Source: Desulfofustis sp.
GTDB lineage: Bacteria > Desulfobacterota > Desulfobulbia > Desulfobulbales > Desulfocapsaceae
Reading direction: 5' to 3'
Assembly: GCA_030145365.1 (NCBI GenBank)
Contig: JAQYVS010000069.1
Span: 1-9,406 of the forward strand
Length of the DNA stretch: 9,406 nucleotides
The notes beneath the pieces are model-generated. The model was not told where the DNA came from, made no database searches, and was given only the letters and a program-made list of their open reading frames with translations. The position numbers and the translations under genes were made by a program. Positions 1 through 6,456 of this stretch are shown piece after piece. Within the stretch, counting starts at the first letter, position 1, and each line of letters opens with the position of its first letter.

Positions 1-488
1 TCAAGCGAAGCTAATGTATGGTTAATCGAGCCAAGCCTTGGACCTGTCACCAGGATTACCGGCCAGTTTTGGGTCTGACACAAATCAATGACGGTAACCG
101 TATCATTTAACGGAACAAACAGCCCCCCAACACCTTCGACCAGTACATACTCATACGACTCTGCCAGCTCCCGTGCCGAATTAACGATCACCTCCGGATC
201 GATTATGCGTCCATCAAGCCTGGCGGCTAAGTGCGGTGAGCAAGGTACGGAAAAGACATAGGGGCAGGTAATGCCCATCGCGTCTTCTTCGAACATCTCC
301 TGTCCCGCCAGTTTGCGGTGGGCAACGATGTCCTCGCTCAGACCGGTTCCACCCGTCTGGGCCATTTTCATGGTGATCGCTCTTTTTCCGGTATCCTTCA
401 TCCATCTAGCCAAAAGCCCTGTGGCCATTGTTTTACCGATACTGGTGTCGATTCCTGAAACAACAATAATTTCACCGTTCTCAGACAA
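1..488 (-). CDS. bioD: Dethiobiotin synthetase BioD, 3' end cut by window edge
   Basis: ATP-dependent dethiobiotin synthetase, the cytoplasmic enzyme that adds CO2 to 7,8-diaminopelargonate and closes the ureido ring. The first 162 residues are visible; the family is usually about 220-240, so roughly the last quarter lies beyond base 1. Visible motifs are the P-loop variant SGIDTSIGKT (residues 11-20, Lys19), the substrate-site stretch MKMAQTGG (40-47, with Lys41 matching the conserved Lys after the first strand), the VEGVGG segment (117-122) and the nucleotide-side LGSINHTLAS (152-161). The start is TTG at 488-486: no in-frame ATG or GTG lies nearby upstream, the P-loop begins only 10 codons later, and an AGAGGG ribosome binding site sits 8 bases upstream. 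It is the last visible gene of the bio operon, starting 5 bases after the bioC stop. Identity is clear; the start is inferred. Confidence 0.95.
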   Translation of the reverse strand, partial: MSENGEIIVVSGIDTSIGKTMATGLLARWMKDTGKRAITMKMAQTGGTGLSEDIVAHRKLAGQEMFEEDAMGITCPYVFSVPCSPHLAARLDGRIIDPEVIVNSARELAESYEYVLVEGVGGLFVPLNDTVTVIDLCQTQNWPVILVTGPRLGSINHTLASL

Positions 489-493
489 AATAA

Positions 494-1276
494 TTACCCT
501 CTTCTTTGAGCAATGATAAAATAGGATACATAGCTGAGCACCACCCCATTGCCGCTTCCGAATCTATTGAAATAATCATCCACGAATTGCTCATAACGCC
601 TTGGAGTCCATCTGAATCCGCCAACACCGCTCACTCCGGTTGCCTGGATATGTTTAAGCACCTCTCTGGGGTGGTTGAAATTAAGCAAATCACGATCGAT
701 ATCGGCATAAACAATATTGTGTTCCCGCGAAACAGAATCGCACACCTCGGTAAAGGTAGGGTAGTTCAGACCAACGCCGGTGAGTTCCTTAAGCTCGTGA
801 TAGGTCTCTTCACCGAACATCGAAAAGCCAAAAACTCCGCCCTTACTCAGCGCCCTGGAAACTTTACCGAAAAATGCCGCCGAATTTTCCAACCACTGAA
901 ATGTTGAAGACGAAACAACGAGATCCAGGTCCTCAGGGAGTTCAAGATGTTCAATATCTCCAAAAAGCGGAGTTATTGTTCCACTATGTTCATTGCCTAA
1001 TTTTTTCCTGACCGACTGATAAAACTCGGGAACCAGATCATTTAAGACAAATAACTCTGGCCGAAATGCTTCAAAGATCAATCTGGAGAGCATACCGGTA
1101 CAACTGCCTATTTCCAGGATCCTGGAATATCGAGGCCCGCCCAGTTCCTTCAGGTGCCTGAGCAATCTCTGGTTAACAAGCTGCTGAACCACAGCCTGGT
1201 GCTCGTAAGTGTCCCTCCCCCGTAAAAAGGAACGGGCCACCCTATCTTTCTCTATCAACGACCCACGCTCAGCCAT
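494..1276 (-). CDS. bioC: Malonyl-ACP O-methyltransferase BioC
   Basis: SAM-dependent methyltransferase that methylates the free carboxyl of malonyl-ACP, disguising it so fatty acid synthesis can extend it to pimeloyl-ACP methyl ester. The 260-residue length is normal for the family. It has the BioC N-terminal signature SFLRGRDTYEHQAVVQ (16-31), then the class I SAM-binding motif ILEIGSCTG (53-61), the acidic end of strand 2 at LND (78-80), GDIEHLELP (106-114), VVSSSTFQWLEN (120-131) and the late motif GGVFGFSMFGEETYHEL (146-162). The C-terminal part has LKHIQATGVSG (207-217), matching the conserved BioC HxxATG stretch. An oddity is Cys59 where the SAM loop normally has its middle glycine (GxGxG). 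The gene overlaps the bioG stop by 8 bases in another frame; GGTGAGG four bases before the ATG supports the start. Confidence 0.94.
   Translation of the reverse strand: MAERGSLIEKDRVARSFLRGRDTYEHQAVVQQLVNQRLLRHLKELGGPRYSRILEIGSCTGMLSRLIFEAFRPELFVLNDLVPEFYQSVRKKLGNEHSGTITPLFGDIEHLELPEDLDLVVSSSTFQWLENSAAFFGKVSRALSKGGVFGFSMFGEETYHELKELTGVGLNYPTFTEVCDSVSREHNIVYADIDRDLLNFNHPREVLKHIQATGVSGVGGFRWTPRRYEQFVDDYFNRFGSGNGVVLSYVSYFIIAQRRG
497..502 (-). promoter_or_regulatory. Ribosome binding site of bioD
   Basis: AGAGGG on the minus strand lies inside the last codons of bioC, with 8 bases between it and the TTG at 488. It supports TTG as the real bioD start and suggests translation follows directly from bioC. 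Confidence 0.65.
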
Positions 1277-1949
1277 CTAACCTCACCAGATCGACGATAT
1301 CGTCCCATCGTTGCCAGTTAGTAAAGGGGAAATGGCAACCATCGATAATGCTGATATTGCCCTGCTCTTTCCAGAATGCCTGCTGATTAGTTGTCGGTAT
1401 GATGCGGTCGTTTGAGGAGATAATTACCTCATCAAAGATGGAATCGGCACCATTGTTTTGTTGGATCATATCTGCCAGACACTCCAGTTCTTTTCTCTGA
1501 TCATCAATGGGTCGCTGTGGCTGCAAGCCCATAAAGATATCATAAACGTTGCTTTGCCTGCACATCCTTCGATAAAACCGCTCTTGAACAGATTTGGTAT
1601 AGTTATTCAAAGTAGCGTGAAAAAATGTGACCGGAATACCAAAATCATCATTAATTGGTTTGAGTGTGCCGTTTATCGCAATGCAGCCAGCGAATTGTTC
1701 TTTTTTATCAAAAAACAGCTGCTGGGCTGCCCAGACACCAAAAGACCAGCAGATTAGATAGATTTTTTCATATCGGGAGATGATCTGAGTATAATCCTCT
1801 GGTAGATGAAAACGGGTATAGTTAGAGAAAACCAGAACATCGTACGATTCGGTTGTAAGGGTTTCAATCGGATGATGATCCATCCCCCAGCCATTAAAGA
1901 AAATGATCAGTTCATTATGATCAGAGCAATGAAGCCAATGGCTGATCAT
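1269..1949 (-). CDS. bioG: Pimeloyl-ACP methyl ester esterase BioG (DUF452 type)
   Basis: Alpha/beta-hydrolase of the BioG (DUF452) family that cleaves the methyl ester of pimeloyl-ACP methyl ester, ending the BioC-started chain-building phase; it is the functional counterpart of E. coli BioH. The 226-residue length is usual for BioG. It shows IIFFNGWGMD (15-24), the family form of the oxyanion region with the conserved GWG, and the nucleophile elbow ICWSFGVWAA (66-75) with Ser69. The likely remaining triad residues are Asp181 in SSNDRIIP and His206 in GCHFPF. The sequence is not BioH-like: the elbow is WSFGVW rather than the BioH GWSLGG form. The start ATG overlaps the bioF stop as ATGA, with no clear ribosome binding site, so translational coupling is likely. 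It sits directly before bioC; BioG-BioC fusion proteins are known in other bacteria. The triad assignment is inferred from motif position. Confidence 0.9.
   Translation of the reverse strand: MISHWLHCSDHNELIIFFNGWGMDHHPIETLTTESYDVLVFSNYTRFHLPEDYTQIISRYEKIYLICWSFGVWAAQQLFFDKKEQFAGCIAINGTLKPINDDFGIPVTFFHATLNNYTKSVQERFYRRMCRQSNVYDIFMGLQPQRPIDDQRKELECLADMIQQNNGADSIFDEVIISSNDRIIPTTNQQAFWKEQGNISIIDGCHFPFTNWQRWDDIVDLVRLDG
1281..1287 (-). promoter_or_regulatory. Ribosome binding site of bioC
   Basis: GGTGAGG on the minus strand lies four bases before the bioC ATG, within the last codons of bioG. It explains how bioC is translated despite overlapping the bioG stop. Confidence 0.55.
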
Positions 1950-3124
1950 AACGATTGCTCAAACCAGTCTTTAATCAATTGCGGTAATTGAGCCAACTGA
2001 TCGTACGTGAGATCGGCCGTCAGTGACAGCCGAAACCGGGAGGTGCCTTGCGGTACCGTCGGCGGGCGTACCGGCAGGATCAAAAATCCTTGTTCTTGCA
2101 GATAGTTAGCACCGGCCACTGTACGATCTGCTTCACCGATTATAACCGGCACGATATTGGTGGAACCTCCTGTACGCAGTCCCTGATCCTGCAGGTCTGT
2201 TCGCAGACGTTTGGAAATCTGCTGAAGATGGCTGCGTCTTTGTTTCATTTCCAGCAAATGACGCATCACAAAATAATTCCAGGACAAAACAACGGGAGGC
2301 AGTGCCGTGGTGAAAATCAAGGAACGGCTGCGGTTAATAAGGAAATCTCGTATTACTTCGGAGCAGACAATAAAAGCCCCTATTGAGGCGCAGGCTTTGC
2401 CAAATGTTCCAACCAGAAAATCTATATCGTCAATACAGTCTTCCTGCTCAGCCAGTCCAAGCCCCTGGTCGCCATAAAGGCCAACTCCATGGGCCTCGTC
2501 CAGATAGATCAGACAATTATAGGCTTTCTTCAGTCTGACCAACTCCGCAAGATCGGCACAATCACCATCCATACTGAATACTGATTCGCTGACAATTAAC
2601 ACCTGGCTATAATCATCTCGGTGCTTTTCCAGAAGCATGTGCAAATGTTCGTAGTCCCTATGGCGAAAGCGCTTATAATCAGCTAGACCGATCCGCAGCC
2701 CATCATGTATCGAGGCATGATTCAGTTTATCGGAGAGTACCAGATCCTTTTTCCCAAACAGGGCGGAAATGATGCCAATATTTGCGTGGTAGCCGGAATT
2801 GAAAAGCAGCGAAGCTTCTCTGCCATATAATTCTGCAAGCAGCCCCTCGAGTTGATGAGCTTGCTCGACATCACCGGTCAACAGCCTCGATGAAGCACTG
2901 CCAAGCCCAAAAACATCAATAAGATTTTCATCTGTTTTCGAGGAATAAAATGACTCGAGAAACTGGTGGTCTCCAGCCAGGCCAAGATAGTCATTGGAGC
3001 TGAGATTGATAAACTGTGTGTTGTCTCGGGTTACATACCCCGCTCCCCTTCCTTTGAGCGGCTGAAGACGTCGAAGCATGTCGTCTTGTTCCAGTTTTTC
3101 CAGTTGCTTCCTGAATGTATCCAT
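1946..3124 (-). CDS. bioF: 8-amino-7-oxononanoate (KAPA) synthase BioF
   Basis: PLP-dependent alpha-oxoamine synthase that condenses pimeloyl-ACP (or -CoA) with L-alanine to form KAPA. The 392-residue length is close to E. coli BioF. Visible motifs in order: INLSSNDYLGLA (39-50), GLGSASSRLLTGD (73-85), LLFNSGYHANIG (106-117), DKLNHASIHDG (132-142), SESVFSMDGD (179-188), YLDEAHGVGLYG (207-218; Asp209 and His212 contact PLP), and GTFGKACASIGAF (239-251) with Lys243 as the Schiff-base lysine. The C-terminal RPPTVPQGTSRFRLSLTA (353-370) is typical of BioF and argues against the relatives Kbl, HemA and SPT. The ATG is 3 bases after the bioA stop, with a purine-rich GGAAGAGAG upstream inside the bioA end. 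Its stop overlaps the bioG start. Confidence 0.96.
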   Translation of the reverse strand: MDTFRKQLEKLEQDDMLRRLQPLKGRGAGYVTRDNTQFINLSSNDYLGLAGDHQFLESFYSSKTDENLIDVFGLGSASSRLLTGDVEQAHQLEGLLAELYGREASLLFNSGYHANIGIISALFGKKDLVLSDKLNHASIHDGLRIGLADYKRFRHRDYEHLHMLLEKHRDDYSQVLIVSESVFSMDGDCADLAELVRLKKAYNCLIYLDEAHGVGLYGDQGLGLAEQEDCIDDIDFLVGTFGKACASIGAFIVCSEVIRDFLINRSRSLIFTTALPPVVLSWNYFVMRHLLEMKQRRSHLQQISKRLRTDLQDQGLRTGGSTNIVPVIIGEADRTVAGANYLQEQGFLILPVRPPTVPQGTSRFRLSLTADLTYDQLAQLPQLIKDWFEQSL

Positions 3125-3127
3125 AGT

Positions 3128-4432
3128 TCAGCTCTCTTCCGCCACAACATTGACTACTGCCCGGCACAGGAGGGCCAGGTCTTCTTTTCCAATACAATAG
3201 GGCGGCATCAGGTTGACAAGCCTGCCAAACGGCCGAACCCAGACACCATGATCAACAAAACGACGTTGGATAGCTCCCATTTCCACCGGTCTGACAAGCT
3301 CGACCACCCCGATGGCGCCAAGACACCTAACATCAGTCACATGGGAAAAGTCACGACACGGTTCCAACCCTTCCTGTAAACCAGATTCAATTACACCGAT
3401 TGTGCCCTGCCAATTATCTGCCAACAAGACCTCGATTGATTCAATCGCCACCCGGCACGCAAGCGGGTTGGCCATAAAGGTTGGGCCATGCATGAACACA
3501 CCGGGGTCACCGGCTGAAATAGTTGTAGCAATATGTTCAGTAGTAATCGTTGCAGCAAGGCTTAACATGCCGCCTGTTAAGGCTTTGCCGAGGCAGAGAA
3601 TATCTGGGCTGACGGAGCTGTGCTCGCAGCCAAACATCTTGCCGGATCTGCCAAAGCCGGTGGCAATTTCATCTGCAATCAGCAACACATCAAACGTATC
3701 GCATAGGCGTCTGGCCTCTTTGAGGTAATTGGCATGATAAAATCGCATACCACCCGCCCCCTGAACAATCGGCTCGAGTATCAACGCGCAAAGCGAATCG
3801 TGATGCTTCTCGAGAAGATTTTTCAGCGGCCTCATGTCATCAGCGTCCCAATATCCATGAAACGTGCACCCTGGTTTTGGCGCGAAATGATATGTCGGCA
3901 GTACCCCGGAAAAGATATGATGCATTCCGGTAACCGGATCACAGACCGACATCGCGTGAAACGTGTCGCCGTGATATCCAGAGCGAACCGTGGCGAATGT
4001 ACATTTTTCGGGTCGACCTTTGGCATGAAAATACTGAAGTGCCATTTTCATCGCCACCTCAACGGCCACCGATCCGGAATCACAGAAAAAAACTCGATCC
4101 AGACCCTCTGGAGTCAGCTCCACAAGTTTTCTTCCGAGCTCAACAGCAGGCTTGTGAGTGAGACCGCCGAACATCACATGACTCAGGGTCTCCGCCTGTT
4201 CCTGTATTGCTGCAACCAGTTTCGGATGGCTGTAACCGTGAATCACCGACCACCAGGACGCCATTCCATCAATCAGCTCTGGTCCGTCTCTTAATTTAAT
4301 TCTGACTCCAGAGGCCGATTCAACCTCAAAAACCGGCAGCGGATTTATCATCGACGTATAAGGATGCCACAGATGTTTTCGATCAAACGCCAAGATCTCA
4401 TTCGAGCTGTTTTCGGAGCAAATACCTGTCAT
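3128..4432 (-). CDS. bioA: Adenosylmethionine-8-amino-7-oxononanoate (DAPA) aminotransferase BioA
   Basis: PLP-dependent class III aminotransferase that converts KAPA to 7,8-diaminopelargonate, normally with SAM as amino donor. The 434-residue length is normal. It carries the BioA-specific N-terminal stretch LWHPYTSM (21-28, Tyr26), DGMASWWSVIHGYSHP (55-70), the PLP-phosphate loop CDSGSVAVEVAMKMAL (117-132), RSGYHGDTFHAMSVCDP (150-166), ADEIATGFGRSG (253-264, Asp254 for the PLP nitrogen), LGKALTGG (281-288, Schiff-base Lys283), MHGPTFMANPLAC (314-326) and VRPFGRLVNLMPPY (399-412; Arg400 aligns with the substrate-carboxylate arginine of E. coli BioA). These motifs point to SAM-type BioA rather than the lysine-using BioK. 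The ATG overlaps the bioB stop as ATGA and has only a weak ribosome binding site, so it is probably coupled to bioB translation. Confidence 0.97.
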   Translation of the reverse strand: MTGICSENSSNEILAFDRKHLWHPYTSMINPLPVFEVESASGVRIKLRDGPELIDGMASWWSVIHGYSHPKLVAAIQEQAETLSHVMFGGLTHKPAVELGRKLVELTPEGLDRVFFCDSGSVAVEVAMKMALQYFHAKGRPEKCTFATVRSGYHGDTFHAMSVCDPVTGMHHIFSGVLPTYHFAPKPGCTFHGYWDADDMRPLKNLLEKHHDSLCALILEPIVQGAGGMRFYHANYLKEARRLCDTFDVLLIADEIATGFGRSGKMFGCEHSSVSPDILCLGKALTGGMLSLAATITTEHIATTISAGDPGVFMHGPTFMANPLACRVAIESIEVLLADNWQGTIGVIESGLQEGLEPCRDFSHVTDVRCLGAIGVVELVRPVEMGAIQRRFVDHGVWVRPFGRLVNLMPPYCIGKEDLALLCRAVVNVVAEES

Positions 4433-5409
4433 TTATCGGATCTCGAAGAAGTGGGGTTGAACCCGATGGATTCGATCATCTGCAGATCTTCTGAGATATT
4501 GTTGCCCGAAGTGGTCAGATAATTTCCGACAATGGCTCCATTGGCTCCTGACAAAAAACAGCGATACTGTTCAGAGCCAAGTTGTGCCCTTCCACCGGCC
4601 AGCCGAACCACCGACAGGGGGTTGATAAAACGGAACATGGCAATACAGGTGAGTACCTCGCGTAATGAAAGTTGTTCGACATCTGCGAGTGGAGTGCCTG
4701 CAATCGGGGTCAGTATATTGATCGGAATTGAATACACTTCGAGTTCCCTCAATTCAAAGGCAAGTTCGAGCCGCTGTTCAAACGTTTCCCCCAGACCTAT
4801 AATGCCGCCGGAACAGATGTCCATTCCAGCCTCCCGGGCAATTTGAATCGTTTCAACTTTTTTATCCCAGCTGTGGCTGGTACAGATTTTGGGGAAATAA
4901 CTTCTGCAGGTCTCAAGATTACAATGATAGCGCTTGACTCCGCTCTTTACGAGTTGTCTGGCCTTTTGCGGAGTCAGAAACCCCATCGAAGCACAGAAAT
5001 AGAGCTCACTTGCTTCGCCAAGTTTTCTATACATGGAGCCAAACACACTGAGATCTTTCTCAGAGACATCCCTACCAGCTGTTACCAGAGAATAACGCGC
5101 CACTCCCAGGCTTTCATTTTCCTTGCCCTGCCGGTGTACCTCTTCGTAGGTGACCATCTCGTAGGTCTCGATCTCAGTTTGATATCGAGACGATTGGGCA
5201 CAGAACCGGCAATTCTCAGAACATTTGCCAGAACGTGCATTAATTATCGAACAGAGATCGAAATGGTCGCCGTGAAGTTCTTTGCGCAAACGGTCGGCGC
5301 CTTCATACAAGGCGGTGGGATCAGTGGTTTCGGCAAGTTCCAGAGCCTGGTCAAAATCCAGGTCTTTGCCGGAACGAATCAGTTTCAACGATGCTTCCAG
5401 ACTATTCAT
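4429..5409 (-). CDS. bioB: Biotin synthase BioB, anaerobe-type variant
   Basis: Radical SAM enzyme that inserts sulfur into dethiobiotin to make biotin. The 326-residue length is normal. The [4Fe-4S] radical SAM motif is CSENCRFC (63-70; Cys63, Cys67, Cys70). Other family motifs are YFCASMG (137-143), YHCNLET (161-167), ICSGGIIGLGET (198-209), PINILTPIAGTPL (229-241) and VVRLAGGRAQLG (267-278). Of the four E. coli [2Fe-2S] ligands, three have equivalents (Cys139, Cys199, Arg269), but the Cys97 position is Ser107 in RYSLVTAGR. Cys163, Cys168 and Cys176 are additional cysteines in the middle region, suggesting a different auxiliary cluster. The start ATG follows a GGAGG with an 11-base spacer, longer than ideal; no other in-frame ATG, GTG or TTG lies close upstream. 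It is the first gene of the bio cluster, about 96 bases after fabD, and overlaps bioA. Confidence 0.98.
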   Translation of the reverse strand: MNSLEASLKLIRSGKDLDFDQALELAETTDPTALYEGADRLRKELHGDHFDLCSIINARSGKCSENCRFCAQSSRYQTEIETYEMVTYEEVHRQGKENESLGVARYSLVTAGRDVSEKDLSVFGSMYRKLGEASELYFCASMGFLTPQKARQLVKSGVKRYHCNLETCRSYFPKICTSHSWDKKVETIQIAREAGMDICSGGIIGLGETFEQRLELAFELRELEVYSIPINILTPIAGTPLADVEQLSLREVLTCIAMFRFINPLSVVRLAGGRAQLGSEQYRCFLSGANGAIVGNYLTTSGNNISEDLQMIESIGFNPTSSRSDK

Positions 5410-5420
5410 AACAATTGCAT

Positions 5421-5425
5421 CCTCC
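5421..5425 (-). promoter_or_regulatory. Ribosome binding site of bioB
   Basis: GGAGG on the minus strand, 11 bases before the bioB ATG. An out-of-frame ATG follows it immediately and reads ATG CAA TTG TTA TGA, its stop overlapping the bioB ATG. The long spacer is unusual, but this is the only strong site nearby. Confidence 0.5.
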
Positions 5426-5444
5426 GTACACCCTCATTTTCCCG

Positions 5445-5470
5445 GATTGTATTACTATAGGTATGCAATC
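5445..5470. promoter_or_regulatory. 26-bp imperfect palindrome, candidate operator before bioB
   Basis: Read on the minus strand, the left arm is GATTGCATACCTA and the right arm is TAGTAATACAATC; 10 of 13 positions pair, with a perfect CTATAG centre. It covers two -10-like hexamers and lies 35 bases before the bioB ATG, which suits repression. The outer nine-base halves TTGCATACC and GTAATACAA resemble the known BirA half-sites TTGTAAACC and GGTTTACAA at 7 and 6 of 9 positions, but their spacer is 4 bases instead of the usual 14-16. It may be a biotin-responsive operator or an unrelated dyad. Confidence 0.35.
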
Positions 5471-5505
5471 GCTTTAGTGCATGAAAATATTCAAACTGCT
5501 GTCAA

Positions 5506-6456
5506 TCAGCTAATACTGAGTTTTTCCAGACATTTCTGCAGTGAATCGGGGGTGTCAAACTGCATCACCTCAACCTTGGTATCCTTTGGTACGATTTTTC
5601 TCATCATACCTTTGAGCACCGTTTTCGGCCCGACTTCAATAAAGGTATCCACGCCATCAGCCAACATCTGCATAATAATTTCATACCAGCGCACCCGGGA
5701 GGCGATCTGTTTAGCCATAATTTCCCGAATGAGCTCAGGGGCAGTCTCAACCTTGGCCGTGACGTTGAAATATAGTGGCGATGAAGGTGCTTTAAAATCG
5801 ATTCCTGCCATAAAATCAGAAAAATCCGAGATCGCATCTGCAACCAGCGGCGAATGGTTTGCCACACTCACGTTTAGAGCGATAACTTTGCCGCCCTGCT
5901 GTTCAAGCATCACAGAAACACCATCAAGTCCTTCCTGATTACCGGAGATGACAATCTGTTGCGGAGTATTGTAATTGGCAACCGTCACAATACCGGTTCC
6001 ATCATATGATGTAACAGCCTGCTCAACCGTTTCGATACTTAAACCAAGAATAGCACGCATCCCGCCTGGATGAGAATTACCTTCACGCTCCATAAAAAAA
6101 CCACGTCGCTCAACCAGCCTGATCGTATCTTTAACGGAGGTTACCCCGGCAGCACAAAGTGCTGAATATTCCCCAAGGCTGTGACCAGCGTAACAGGTGA
6201 CGGCAGTCGCTGAATCGAGTGCGCTCTGCAGCGCCCGTAGACAAATGAGGTTTGTTACCGTTATCGCCGGCTGCAGAACCGCTGCCCGGGTCAGCTCTTC
6301 CATGGGACCATCTGCTATTACGGAATTAAGTTCAAAATCACAAACAGATTTTGCCATTTCCGTTATTGATTGACACTCGGGCACGGTATCGATAAATTCT
6401 TTGCCCATACCAATATATTGAGATCCCTGCCCGGGAAACAGCACTGCTATTTTCAT
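5506..6456 (-). CDS. fabD: Malonyl-CoA:ACP transacylase FabD
   Basis: Transfers malonyl from CoA to acyl carrier protein, supplying fatty acid synthesis and the malonyl-ACP that BioC methylates. The 316-residue length is normal for a stand-alone FabD. Visible motifs are FPGQGSQYIGMG (7-18), the nucleophile elbow GHSLGEYSAL (91-100, Ser93), LVERRGFFM (114-122, Arg118 for the malonyl carboxylate), VANYNTPQQIVISG (159-172), VSVANHSPL (197-205, catalytic His201) and EVGPKTVLKGM (274-284). The arginine marks malonyl specificity rather than a generic acyltransferase. The ATG overlaps the lspA stop as ATGA, with AGGAG six bases upstream. Its neighbours here are lspA and the bio genes; no fabH, fabG or acpP is seen, unlike the common fab cluster order. 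Whether this is the only fabD in the genome cannot be told from the window. Confidence 0.97.
   Translation of the reverse strand: MKIAVLFPGQGSQYIGMGKEFIDTVPECQSITEMAKSVCDFELNSVIADGPMEELTRAAVLQPAITVTNLICLRALQSALDSATAVTCYAGHSLGEYSALCAAGVTSVKDTIRLVERRGFFMEREGNSHPGGMRAILGLSIETVEQAVTSYDGTGIVTVANYNTPQQIVISGNQEGLDGVSVMLEQQGGKVIALNVSVANHSPLVADAISDFSDFMAGIDFKAPSSPLYFNVTAKVETAPELIREIMAKQIASRVRWYEIIMQMLADGVDTFIEVGPKTVLKGMMRKIVPKDTKVEVMQFDTPDSLQKCLEKLSIS

Larger units (their letters stand above)
5410..5505 (-). promoter_or_regulatory. fabD-bioB intergenic region, probable control region of the bio genes
   Basis: This is the only sizeable gap in the window. On the minus strand, just after the fabD stop, comes TTGACA (5500-5505), a perfect -35 hexamer but with no good -10 at 16-18 bases. 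Further on lie TATAGT (5454-5459) and TACAAT (5446-5451), both -10-like, each with a poor -35 match. The two -10-like hexamers fall inside the palindrome at 5445-5470. GGAGG (5421-5425) is the bioB ribosome binding site. I see no GC-rich stem followed by a T run, so no intrinsic terminator for the upstream genes. Whether a promoter fires here is inference. Confidence 0.4.

Noticed and set aside
3734..4294. Plus-strand open frame of 186 codons inside bioA
   Set aside because: Fully antisense to conserved bioA, with no recognisable motif and no upstream signal; a shadow frame.
5498..5510. Small hairpin GCTG-ATTGA-CAGC at the fabD stop, considered as a terminator
   Set aside because: The four-base stem is too short and no T run follows it on the minus strand, so it does not qualify as an intrinsic terminator.
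5282..5938. Plus-strand open frame of 218 codons spanning the bioB 5' end, the gap and part of fabD
   Set aside because: It is antisense to two clearly conserved genes, shows no recognisable domain, and its composition follows from the opposite-strand codons. It is a shadow frame.
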